In this document: piece after piece, positions 28,395-37,208 of the stretch | Layout: each line of letters starts with the position of its first letter | How positions within the stretch are numbered: position 1 is the first letter of the stretch | NCBI GenBank assembly: GCA_937923345.1 | Contig: CAKZVJ010000130.1 | Span: 1 to 59,482 of the forward strand | DNA length: 59,482 nt | Direction: 5' to 3' | DNA from: an uncultured Saprospiraceae bacterium | GTDB taxonomy: Bacteria; Bacteroidota; Bacteroidia; Chitinophagales; Saprospiraceae | The notes under the pieces: model-generated | Seen by the model: only the letters and a program-made list of their open reading frames with translations | What the model was told of the DNA's origin: nothing | Databases searched by the model: none | Position numbers and translations under genes: made by a program

Positions 28395-28740
28395 AGCAAA
28401 CTCAGGCTAATTACAGGCTATTTGAGCACAACTATGGTAAGTTGATTATTTTTCGACATTTTTTGGGCGTCCGGGCGGGCTATACAGGGGTACGCCTCTC
28501 GGCTCCCGTCCTCTCCTTCCGTTTCACTTCAGTCGGGACTGCTCTCCCGATGGTCGAGTACCCTTACTATCCCTGACGCGGGTCAGCTCATTTCACTAAG
28601 GCCTTGGACAGCATTTGTCCTTACCATATGATTTACTGAATGTACAAAAAAATTACCAAGGAGAAAGAAAACACTAGATTACTCTTTTGGATGAGGAAAA
28701 AAAACTTTGCCAGATCTTATATTAATCAGATTGGTAAAAC

Positions 28741-28776
28741 TTAAAAGTAAATAAGAAATTAAAAGTAAATAAGAAA
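28741..28776. repeat. 18-bp perfect tandem repeat
   Basis: TTAAAAGTAAATAAGAAA occurs at 28741-28758 and again at 28759-28776 with no mismatch. Confidence 0.9.
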
Positions 28777-29239
28777 CAAAAATTCGCAATAGGCAAACGA
28801 TTATAACAAGGGCTGTCAAAAGCCCAAGAATTAATCACAAATTCTTTTCTACCTAATACGTTTAAAATAATATTCAAATCACAGATCGAACAAAAATTAT
28901 TCAAAGCAAATGAATAATGAAAGGACTATTCGCAGCTTGTACACTAACCTGACCGACAAACCACCTGCGAAGAACCAATTCAATCTTAGCCAAGAATGAA
29001 AAACTCAAAATAATTTTATGAAGTACCTTGAATGCTGCTTCGGAAAATCACACAAAACAAGCTCAACTAATTTTTTTGTTCGACGATCATATCCACTTTA
29101 GGTAAACGTTTACGATTAAATGAAATTTTCAAGTTTATTTAATATTTTATTTTATTTACTCCTTATACAGACTTAATACTATTTTACCTTATTTTGTATC
29201 CTACTTATATTTCATCAAAATGAAGATACTAAAGAATCA

Positions 29240-32200
29240 ATGAGAAATAATCTACAAAAAATACTCAACCTATTGGCAAGCATTATACTGGTATGCACGA
29301 TGTATTCATGCGCCAACTACAAGCTCCAATATACCAAGGAGGTTAAAGATTGGGCAGAAAAGAAGCCTAATGAAAATCTAGCCATTAAGCACACCGTTTA
29401 TCTTATAGGAGATACAGGCAACGCCAAAGCAGGAAAGACCATTCCCATGTATCCATTTCTCAAAGCAGAGTTGGACCAAGCATCAGAAAACTCCTCTATC
29501 ATTTTTCTTGGAGATAACATATATCCAGTAGGTATGCCTACTAAGAATGAAGCCTACAGAGCATTGGCAGAACACAAGTTAGACGTCCAGCTTGAAGTTG
29601 TTAAGGATTTTAAAGGCGACATTATGTTCATTCCAGGTAATCATGACTGGTTAAAGTATAAAACCAGTGGAGTAAAAAGGCAAGAAAAATATATCGAGAA
29701 AAATTTAAACCAATACCGAAACGGAACAACAGACAAAGATGATGATAACTGGGAAAATTACTTTTACCCTAGCCAAGCCTGCGGTGACCCTAAGGTCATA
29801 GAAGTAAATGATCAACTAGTTATCGTTTTAATAGATAGTCAATGGTGGATTCAAGATTGGAATTCTGACCAATCCATAAATGAGGGCTGTGAAATAAAAA
29901 CTAGAGCAGCTTTCTACCGAGAATTTGAAGAAATTGTTAGAAAATACAGGAGCCGAAATGTCCTTATAGCATCGCATCATCCAATTTACTCCAATGGGCA
30001 GCATGGTGGGCACTACACCTTAAAGGAACATATCTTTCCACTCCGTTTTTTTAATAAAAAACTATTTGTCCCACTACCAGTTTTCGGTTCTGCTATTGCG
30101 CTTATCAGAAGCTCTATTGGTGTTCCTCAAGACTTGGCCAATGCAAAGTACAAGGGCTATAGAGATGATGTTTTGGCCGCACTAACAAAAAATGGTAGCT
30201 ATATTGTAGCTTCAGGGCACGAACATACGCTACAGTATTTGCAAAAGAAAGGACAACACTTCATAGTAAGTGGTTCGGGATCTAAGGAAAATGCCGCCAC
30301 TGTAGGCAATGGTGGAGCGTTTAGTTACGGTAGACTAGGATATGCAAAAACTGATTTTTATGAAGATGGTACCACCTGGCTTTCCTACTACGCCTTAAAC
30401 GATGAGCAGACCGGAATGAAAGAGGTATTCAGAAAAAAAATTAAAGGTGAATTGTCTATTTCTGAAGACAATATACCAGAGACCTTTACTGAGTACAACA
30501 AAAAAGAAGATATCAAAACAAGACCACCAACCAATTTTGATCTTAAAAAATCAGGCCCAATCTCTACAGCTATCCTCGGAAAACATTATAAAGATCTATA
30601 CACCAAAGAATACCCCTTTAAAGTTTTAGATTTAAGCACCTTCCAAGGGGGTGTAAATCCAGTAAAAAGAGGCGGTGGAAATCAAACAAATTCACTGAGA
30701 CTAGAAAAGGAAGATGGTAGACAATATACTATGCGCTCACTTACCAAGGATGCCTCTAGAACACTTCCCTATCCCTTTAACAAAATTCAACCTGCTAGAA
30801 AGATAGTACAGGACAATTTTTTAGCCGCTCATCCTTTCGCAGCATTAGCTGTACCTGATATGGCAGCGGCAGCCAATATATATCACACGAACCCTGAATT
30901 ATATTATATTCCGAAGCAACCCGTTTTGGATTTGCACAATGATATTTATGGTGATGATATATACTTAGTCGAAGAAAGACCAGATGATAATTGGGAAGAT
31001 CAAAAAAGCTTTGGGTATTCAAAAAAAATCATAAGCACCTTTGACCTGATTGAAAAAAAGAGAAAAAACTGGAAGCATAAAGTGGATCAGAAATGGGTAG
31101 TGCGCTCAAGATTATTCGATCTTATAATCAAAGATTGGGATAGACACGAAGATCAATGGCGTTGGGCTTCTTTTGAAGATGGAAAAAACAAAATATACCG
31201 TCCTATCCCTAGAGATAGAGATCAAGCATTTGCAAAGTATGATGGGATCTTAGCTAAGACCGCTTACCTTGTAAATCCATTTACCAGACAATTACAGACT
31301 TTTTCACCAAAGGTCAAAAATATAAAATGGGAAAGTTGGAACTCCACTTACTTTGACCAAACTTTTTTAAATGAAATCACTTGGGAAGACTGGAAAAAGG
31401 AAGCTGAATTTCTAAAAGCGAACATCACCGATAAAGTTATAGAACTTGCATTTTCTAAAATTCCTGAGAAAGCTCAGAATGAAGAATGGAAACAATTAAT
31501 AGAGTATACAAAAGCACGTCGAGATCAAATTGTAGAATTTGCGTTCGCAGCATATAAATTAAAATCAAAACAAGTCGATGTAGTAGGGACAGAAGATAAC
31601 GACCTATTTGTAGTAAGTAGAATCAACAATGATACTACCAAAGTAGAAGTGTATGAACTTAGCAAAAAGGGGAAGACAAAGGATAAAGTATATGAACGAA
31701 TTTTTGACAACCATATCACTAAAGAAATCCACATCTACGGTTTAGAAGGAGAAGATAAATTCGAAATTTCTGGTAATGTCAGAAAAAGCATCAAGCTGCG
31801 CATTATAGGAGGATTAGATAAAGATGAAGTAGTAGACTCCTCTTCTGTATCACTTGGACGTAAAAGAACTCTTGTATATGACTCTTCTGAAGAGAAAAAT
31901 AAACTTGAGCTAGACAAAGATGGAAAAGATAAAACTTCTAGCGCTACAAAACAGAACACTTATGATCGTAGAGCACGTCACTATGATCCTGACTTTTGGC
32001 TGCCTCTCCCAGTTATAGAGTTTAATCCAGATGATGGATTGATTGTAGGAGCGGATGTATCACTTTTCAAATACAAATTCAAAAAGTCTCCATATGGGCA
32101 GAAGCATAGATTTAGAGTGGATTATTCACTTGGCACACAGGCACTGGACTTTAAATATACTGGAGAATATATTGAAACTGTAGGTAGCTGGGACCTCATT

Positions 32201-33040
32201 ACCAATTCAGAAATACGAAGAAATAGATTTGCTTTTAACTTTTATGGCTTAGGAAATGATACTGAAAATATAGATCCAGACGAATTAGATTTCAACAGAG
32301 TACGTCAAAGCAAAATTTCTGCAGGCTTGAATTTTCAAAAACGATTTGCGGTTGATAACGGCCTATTTTCTTTTGGACCTATGATAGAACGTACAAGAAT
32401 AGAAAACACCCCTGGTAGGTTTATTAGTTCGATGGATGCTAATCTGCCTCAAGATATTTTTGAAGAAAGAATTTATACAGGTGTACAGGTTAATTTCAAA
32501 TACGAAAACACTGACAGCAGTATCAATCCTACTAATGGAATCAAATTTGACATGCAATATAATATTGAAACAGAGCTAAAGAATACAGATCTGACTTTTG
32601 GAAGATTTGGCTTTGGAATGACTTATTATAAAGCATTAGATAAAAATGGTAAAATTGTACTTGCTACCCAAGCAAAAATAGAACAAATAGATGGTGAATT
32701 TGACTTCTTTAAGGCGCCTTCTATTGGTGGATTAGACAATCTCAGAGGATTTAGACTCAACAGGTTTAGAGGAGATAGAACATTTTACCATACCACAGAT
32801 CTTAGAATCAACCTCGTCAGTTCTAATAATCAAATACTACCTTTTGACATAGGCATTCATGGTGGCTTTGGATATGGTAGGGTATGGGATAAAGGCAATC
32901 TTGAAAATGAAAGTGGCTTTCACACATCCTATGGAGGAGGGTTATGGTTAGATCCAGTTGACTTTATTGTCATCTCTTTTGGCCAGTATTTTTCTGAAGA
33001 AGATAGGCGATTTATATTCAAACTAAACCACATGTTTTAA
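29240..33040 (+). CDS. Outer-membrane metallophosphoesterase with kinase-like middle and BamA/TamA-like barrel
   Basis: This 1266-residue protein has a lipobox-like Cys at 24. A metallophosphoesterase domain (about 50-370) carries GDTGNA, LGDNIYPVG, PGNHDW, SHHPIY and SGHEHT. The middle region (about 480-790) contains DDIYLVEE, DWDRHEDQW (D632-W640) and RPIPRDRDQAF (D659, D661), which look like the catalytic and metal motifs of atypical kinases (FAM20C/HipA/CotH style). The segment 800-870 is beta-rich. From about 920 an outer-membrane barrel of surface-antigen type runs to the terminal Phe (KLNHMF). Phosphatase and barrel are well supported; the kinase resemblance is inference. The stop overlaps the next start (TAATG). 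Confidence 0.82.
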   Translation: MRNNLQKILNLLASIILVCTMYSCANYKLQYTKEVKDWAEKKPNENLAIKHTVYLIGDTGNAKAGKTIPMYPFLKAELDQASENSSIIFLGDNIYPVGMPTKNEAYRALAEHKLDVQLEVVKDFKGDIMFIPGNHDWLKYKTSGVKRQEKYIEKNLNQYRNGTTDKDDDNWENYFYPSQACGDPKVIEVNDQLVIVLIDSQWWIQDWNSDQSINEGCEIKTRAAFYREFEEIVRKYRSRNVLIASHHPIYSNGQHGGHYTLKEHIFPLRFFNKKLFVPLPVFGSAIALIRSSIGVPQDLANAKYKGYRDDVLAALTKNGSYIVASGHEHTLQYLQKKGQHFIVSGSGSKENAATVGNGGAFSYGRLGYAKTDFYEDGTTWLSYYALNDEQTGMKEVFRKKIKGELSISEDNIPETFTEYNKKEDIKTRPPTNFDLKKSGPISTAILGKHYKDLYTKEYPFKVLDLSTFQGGVNPVKRGGGNQTNSLRLEKEDGRQYTMRSLTKDASRTLPYPFNKIQPARKIVQDNFLAAHPFAALAVPDMAAAANIYHTNPELYYIPKQPVLDLHNDIYGDDIYLVEERPDDNWEDQKSFGYSKKIISTFDLIEKKRKNWKHKVDQKWVVRSRLFDLIIKDWDRHEDQWRWASFEDGKNKIYRPIPRDRDQAFAKYDGILAKTAYLVNPFTRQLQTFSPKVKNIKWESWNSTYFDQTFLNEITWEDWKKEAEFLKANITDKVIELAFSKIPEKAQNEEWKQLIEYTKARRDQIVEFAFAAYKLKSKQVDVVGTEDNDLFVVSRINNDTTKVEVYELSKKGKTKDKVYERIFDNHITKEIHIYGLEGEDKFEISGNVRKSIKLRIIGGLDKDEVVDSSSVSLGRKRTLVYDSSEEKNKLELDKDGKDKTSSATKQNTYDRRARHYDPDFWLPLPVIEFNPDDGLIVGADVSLFKYKFKKSPYGQKHRFRVDYSLGTQALDFKYTGEYIETVGSWDLITNSEIRRNRFAFNFYGLGNDTENIDPDELDFNRVRQSKISAGLNFQKRFAVDNGLFSFGPMIERTRIENTPGRFISSMDANLPQDIFEERIYTGVQVNFKYENTDSSINPTNGIKFDMQYNIETELKNTDLTFGRFGFGMTYYKALDKNGKIVLATQAKIEQIDGEFDFFKAPSIGGLDNLRGFRLNRFRGDRTFYHTTDLRINLVSSNNQILPFDIGIHGGFGYGRVWDKGNLENESGFHTSYGGGLWLDPVDFIVISFGQYFSEEDRRFIFKLNHMF

Positions 33041-34305
33041 TGGAAAAATTAGAGATACAATATCAAAAGATTAATAAGCGGGCTGTTCAAATCATATCTA
33101 GTTTTCCAGATACTATAGTCTATCACGATATCAAATTTGCTAAACGCTTTGAAGGCTATATAGCTAAGATTGGCGACCACGTAGAATTATCACAAGAAGA
33201 AATTCTTCTTGGAAAAATTGGATCATGGGTAGTTTCAGCTTCTTTCAAAGATGTAACCCACACCATAAAAGGTGGTGAGTACTTCAATAACCTTAGCGAA
33301 GTATCTATCAATCTGCTTAATAAGTTAGCGAAAAAATTTAATATTAAATCAGAACATCTGAATGCTTTAGAGAAAGGTCTATCGGAATTAGTATTCCCCT
33401 CAGAGCCAGAAACTATACTTGGTAAGCTATTGGTGGATGGAATCACCTCAGATATTGTAATGCAAGATGGTCAAAAAAGACTAAAGAAATTCTATGAAGA
33501 ACTTTTATTAAAAGACGTTACCATTAGCAAGAAAAAGTGGTACGATGTAGCTATAAATATTGCAGAAAAATTTGAATTTCATATTGACTACTGCAAAGAA
33601 GAATATCAGCCGAAATTTGATGAGCTTGTTGAAAATCTTAAAAAGGAGAAAAAGAAATTAGATAAGAATAGAGATCTTGCCCTTAAAAAAGAGCTGCAAA
33701 TTAGCGATCAAGAACTAAAGGCATTAAAGAAAAATTTGATAGGTGTAAAAGGACGTGATGCCAGAGGTATACAAACCGTATTCCGTACAATGTCAAAAAA
33801 TCACTATACGCTAAATGAAATGGTTGATCGTAAGGCCAGTATCATGATAACAGTTAACTCTATTATATTATCCCTCGTATTGGGAGGCGTGTTAGGTAAT
33901 AGTAACCTTCTTGAAGATACGCATACAATAATCCATTCGCTTCCAGTATTCTTCCTCACACTAGGGGCAGGCGGATCCATATTTTTTGCTATACTCTCTA
34001 CTCGTCCTGACTCCACACATGGCAAATTCACCGAAGATCAGATTCGAAGTAAAGAGGGCAATCTATTGTTTTATGGAAACTACCATGGAATGAAAGAGAG
34101 AGATTTCCAGTGGGCTTTCCTTCAAATGGTAAATGATCAAGAATACATGTATGAAAGTATGGTGAGAGATTTATACTACCTAGGACAAATACTCAACAAA
34201 AAATACAATCACATCAGGAAGTCTCTAAACATATTCATCATTGGATTAGCAATGAGCGCTTTCAGCAAGGCGCTGTGTTCAATTTTGACTTATATGAGTA
34301 TGTAA
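33040..34305 (+). CDS. PycTM-domain protein with degenerate HD-like N-terminus (Pycsar-effector family)
   Basis: This 421-residue protein ends in a PycTM (DUF5706) domain, about 245-420: the NHYTLNEMVDRKASIMITVNS helix, a second helix (VFFLTLGAGGSIFFAIL), STRPDSTHGKFT, NLLFYGNYHGM, YESMVRDLYYLGQILNKKY and a last helix. PycTM proteins are membrane effectors of Pycsar anti-phage signalling. The N-terminal 180 residues align by eye with the HD phosphohydrolase part of longer PycTM proteins, but WFHD is replaced by WVVS and only VYH and a VDG Asp remain, so it is probably inactive. A coiled coil (195-245) links them. Its ATG overlaps the upstream stop. No cyclase gene is nearby. Confidence 0.82.
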   Translation: MEKLEIQYQKINKRAVQIISSFPDTIVYHDIKFAKRFEGYIAKIGDHVELSQEEILLGKIGSWVVSASFKDVTHTIKGGEYFNNLSEVSINLLNKLAKKFNIKSEHLNALEKGLSELVFPSEPETILGKLLVDGITSDIVMQDGQKRLKKFYEELLLKDVTISKKKWYDVAINIAEKFEFHIDYCKEEYQPKFDELVENLKKEKKKLDKNRDLALKKELQISDQELKALKKNLIGVKGRDARGIQTVFRTMSKNHYTLNEMVDRKASIMITVNSIILSLVLGGVLGNSNLLEDTHTIIHSLPVFFLTLGAGGSIFFAILSTRPDSTHGKFTEDQIRSKEGNLLFYGNYHGMKERDFQWAFLQMVNDQEYMYESMVRDLYYLGQILNKKYNHIRKSLNIFIIGLAMSAFSKALCSILTYMSM

Positions 34306-34393
34306 AAAAATAATTATTTAAATCATTATTAGCAGAATTTCCCTTTTGTTGATGTCTAAAAAACATATCATTTTCATAAAGCACAAATAACAT

Positions 34394-36424
34394 ATGAGAA
34401 TCAAATTCCACCTACTCTATCTAACTACGTTTCTATTCTTGGGGATCACATTTGCACAGGACAAGCCCGTTTTTTCTAGTCTCGATATTTTTGAGTTAGA
34501 GTGGGTCACAAGTCCTCAAATTTCACCTGATGGTCAGACTATTGTATATGTTCGCAATGGAATGGACATCATGAAGGATCAGCGTACCAGCAGACTGTGG
34601 ATGGTAGCGGTAGACGGAACAAATCATCAAAAACTTAGCAATAATGATGTTAATGAATCGAGTCCTAAATGGTCACCCCGTGGAGACCGATTAGCATTTA
34701 CTGCAGCTACTAATAATGGAAGCGAAGTATTTATATACTGGACAAACTCCGGTAAAATAGCACGTATCTCTCAACTCCCCTATTCTCCACAAGGAATACA
34801 ATGGTCACCAGATGGCAAGCACTTAGCCTTTAGTATGTTTGTGGATGGAGAAGAATTGAAATTGGTCCCGCCCCTTAAAAAACCAAAGGGTGCAGAGTGG
34901 GCAGAGAGACCCAGAGTAACTACTCGATTTAAACATGAGAGAGATGGCGGTGGAAAAATGAAACCAGGCTTCAACCATATATTTATTTTACCTGCAGATG
35001 GTGGCACTGCACGGCAAGTAACATCAGGGGACTATAATCACGGCAGCGGCCTTAGTTGGTCTGCAGATGGAAGTCAGATATTATTTAGTTCAAATAGAAA
35101 CGAAGATTGGGAGTACGATTTTCGAAATTCAGAAATATATTCTCTTGATTTAAGTTCTGGTAACATCGCAGCTTTGACAGATAGAAATGGTCCCGACCAT
35201 AGCATATGTGTCGTTGGTAGTGCTAAGAAAATAGCCTATTTAGGATATGATGATAAACGAGAAGCATATCAGAATACTCTGTTGCACACCATGAAATTAG
35301 ATGGAAGTGGCAAGAGGGTAATTAGTGAAAAATTTGACTTCGGTATAGAACAACCCATTTGGGACAATAATGGCAAAGGCATCTATTTCATGTATGATGA
35401 AAAAGGAAATACCAAAATAGGACATATGGATATGTCAGGAAAGGTAAGAAAGATTGTTGATAATGTAGGTGGTACATCTATAGGTCGTCCTTATGCAGGT
35501 GGTACTTTTTCAGTAGCCCAAAATGGCACCATAGCATATACGCAATCTAGTCCATTACATCCTTCGGAATTAGCCATTATTAAGAAAGGTGAAAAAGAGG
35601 CCAAGCAAATTATTTCTTTAAATGAAGATCTACTTGGGCAGAGAACGCTAGGGCAAGTCGAAGAGGTATGGTACAAATCTAGTTTTGACCAACGAGACAT
35701 TCAAGGCTGGATTGTCACTCCACCCAACTATGATCCAAATAAAAAGTATCCTTTATTGGTTGAAAATCATGGTGGTCCAATCTTAAATTATGGAGATCGC
35801 TTTTCTCCAGAATTTCAACTCTATGCAGCAGCCGGCTATATTGTATTTTATCCTAACCCTAGGGGTAGCACAAGTTATGGAGAAGAATTTGCCAACCTAC
35901 TACTCAACAACTATCCTGGGGAAGACTATATCGACGTGATGGACGGTGTAGATGCCCTACTTAAAAAAGGAATAACTTCTGAAGACAGTCTGTATGTGAC
36001 TGGCGGTAGTGCCGGTGGTATCATGACTGCCTGGATGATAGGTAAAAATAATCGCTTTCGTTCTGCTGCCGTAGTCAAGCCCGTAATGAACTGGATTAGT
36101 AAAACCCTTACGGCGGATAATTACTTCGCCTACGCCAATACTAGATATCCTGGACAGCCTTGGGAAAACGTTGAAAATTATTGGAAGTTTTCTCCTATTT
36201 CCTTGGTCGGCAATATTGAAACCCCTACGCTAGTAATGGTCGGATTGGCAGACTTACGTACTCCTCTTTCTGAAGCTAAACAATTATATCATGCACTAAA
36301 AATAAGAAAAATAGATACCGCTTTGGTAGAGATACCAGGCGCATCACATTTTATCTCAAGAAGGCCTAGCCACTTGATAAGCAAAATCGAATATATATTG
36401 GCTTGGTTTGAGCGGACGAGGTAG
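34394..36424 (+). CDS. S9-family (prolyl-oligopeptidase/acylaminoacyl) peptidase, exported
   Basis: This 676-residue protein has a signal peptide ending at ITFAQ (about 22) and an N-terminal WD40-like propeller (about 30-410; TSPQISPDGQTIVYVRNG, WSPRGDRLAFT, WSADGSQILFSSNRN). A C-terminal alpha/beta-hydrolase domain follows, with oxyanion-region HGGP (about 459) and nucleophile GGSAGG (S539). D620 in GLADLRTP and H652 in GASHF complete the triad. It probably trims peptides in the periplasm. It stands 88 bases after the PycTM gene and could be co-transcribed with it. Confidence 0.9.
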   Translation: MRIKFHLLYLTTFLFLGITFAQDKPVFSSLDIFELEWVTSPQISPDGQTIVYVRNGMDIMKDQRTSRLWMVAVDGTNHQKLSNNDVNESSPKWSPRGDRLAFTAATNNGSEVFIYWTNSGKIARISQLPYSPQGIQWSPDGKHLAFSMFVDGEELKLVPPLKKPKGAEWAERPRVTTRFKHERDGGGKMKPGFNHIFILPADGGTARQVTSGDYNHGSGLSWSADGSQILFSSNRNEDWEYDFRNSEIYSLDLSSGNIAALTDRNGPDHSICVVGSAKKIAYLGYDDKREAYQNTLLHTMKLDGSGKRVISEKFDFGIEQPIWDNNGKGIYFMYDEKGNTKIGHMDMSGKVRKIVDNVGGTSIGRPYAGGTFSVAQNGTIAYTQSSPLHPSELAIIKKGEKEAKQIISLNEDLLGQRTLGQVEEVWYKSSFDQRDIQGWIVTPPNYDPNKKYPLLVENHGGPILNYGDRFSPEFQLYAAAGYIVFYPNPRGSTSYGEEFANLLLNNYPGEDYIDVMDGVDALLKKGITSEDSLYVTGGSAGGIMTAWMIGKNNRFRSAAVVKPVMNWISKTLTADNYFAYANTRYPGQPWENVENYWKFSPISLVGNIETPTLVMVGLADLRTPLSEAKQLYHALKIRKIDTALVEIPGASHFISRRPSHLISKIEYILAWFERTR

Positions 36425-36678
36425 AAGGGATTCAGTATACTTTTATTGGGCGAATAAATACTATTGGTTTGAAAAGACATGACGGATGTTGTCTATTTCC
36501 TGGGTATCCACTCTGACAAAAAATCATTCTAGTTTTACAAATGCTAACAAACTGTCATTCTGAAAATGAAAATTAGGCAGCATAAATGCCAAATTGTCGC
36601 GAATATATGCTTGGTACAGCAGTTGATTAATTCGAAATAGAAATTAAAATTATTTTTAAACCCTTAAAATTTTGAATT

Positions 36679-37122
36679 ATGTTACCAGTAAAAAGTTCTT
36701 TGCTACCAAGCGTATCAAGATTTTTTGATGACGATTGGAGCTCATTATTCGATTGGACAAATCACAATTTTCCAGCCTCTGGCGGCACCCTACCATCGGT
36801 GAATGTCATGGAAAATGAAAATGACTACATTCTAGAAATGGCAGTGCCTGGGATGAAAAAAGATGATTTTGAAATCGAAGTCAATAACAATGTACTCACC
36901 ATTAAAAGTGAGTCAAAAAACGAAACCGAAGAAAAAATAGAAGATAACTATACCCGCAGAGAGTTTAGTTATCGAGCTTTTCAGCGGTCGTTCAACCTAA
37001 ACAACAAGGTGGTAAATGATGCTAAGATCAATGCGACCTATCAAGATGGTATCCTACGGGTAACGCTCCCAAAAAATGAGGATGCGAAACCTAAACCAAC
37101 GAGAAAAATTGTAATTTCTTAG
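36679..37122 (+). CDS. Hsp20/alpha-crystallin small heat-shock protein
   Basis: This 147-residue protein has a short N-terminal arm and an alpha-crystallin domain at about 37-145 (PSVNVMENENDYILEMAVPGM, FEIEVNNNVLTIKSE, YTRREFSYRAFQRSFNL, ATYQDGILRVTLPK). The C-terminus ends KIVIS, containing the I-x-I/V type anchor. It acts as an ATP-independent holdase. It lies 86 bases ahead of an HtrA protease, a sensible stress pairing, with a hairpin between them. Confidence 0.93.
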   Translation: MLPVKSSLLPSVSRFFDDDWSSLFDWTNHNFPASGGTLPSVNVMENENDYILEMAVPGMKKDDFEIEVNNNVLTIKSESKNETEEKIEDNYTRREFSYRAFQRSFNLNNKVVNDAKINATYQDGILRVTLPKNEDAKPKPTRKIVIS

Positions 37123-37153
37123 TTACATCCCAAATTATTTTCAAAAAAAATTA

Positions 37154-37187
37154 ATGGAAGGAAGACGTGCTCTTCCTTCCCATTTTC
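37154..37187 (+). terminator. Hairpin between hsp20 and htrA genes
   Basis: GGAAGGAAG (37156-37164) pairs with CTTCCTTCC (37172-37180), followed by CATTTTCT. It could be a weak terminator or attenuator that lowers read-through into htrA. Confidence 0.6.
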
Positions 37188-37208
37188 TAAAATCAAAAGA
37201 TTTCAAAA

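Larger units (their letters stand above)
28301..29239. other. Long intergenic region with GC-rich islet
   Basis: About 940 bases between divergent genes. Positions about 28466-28620 form a GC-rich islet with CGGGCGGGC, CGGGACTGCTCTCCCG and CCCTGACGCGGGTCAG words. After that it is AT-rich. An 18-bp tandem repeat is at 28741-28776. The small frame 28722-28904 (minus) is not protein-like. The last 150 bases before 29240 are very AT-rich and presumably hold the promoter, but no exact element was found. Confidence 0.5.

Noticed and set aside
28722-28904. 60-codon minus frame
   Set aside because: Spans the 18-bp tandem repeat; Phe/Leu-rich by AT content only.
33040-34305. Full Pycsar operon
   Set aside because: The effector-like gene is clear but no pyrimidine/adenylate cyclase domain occurs in any neighbouring gene, so a classical Pycsar system is not claimed.
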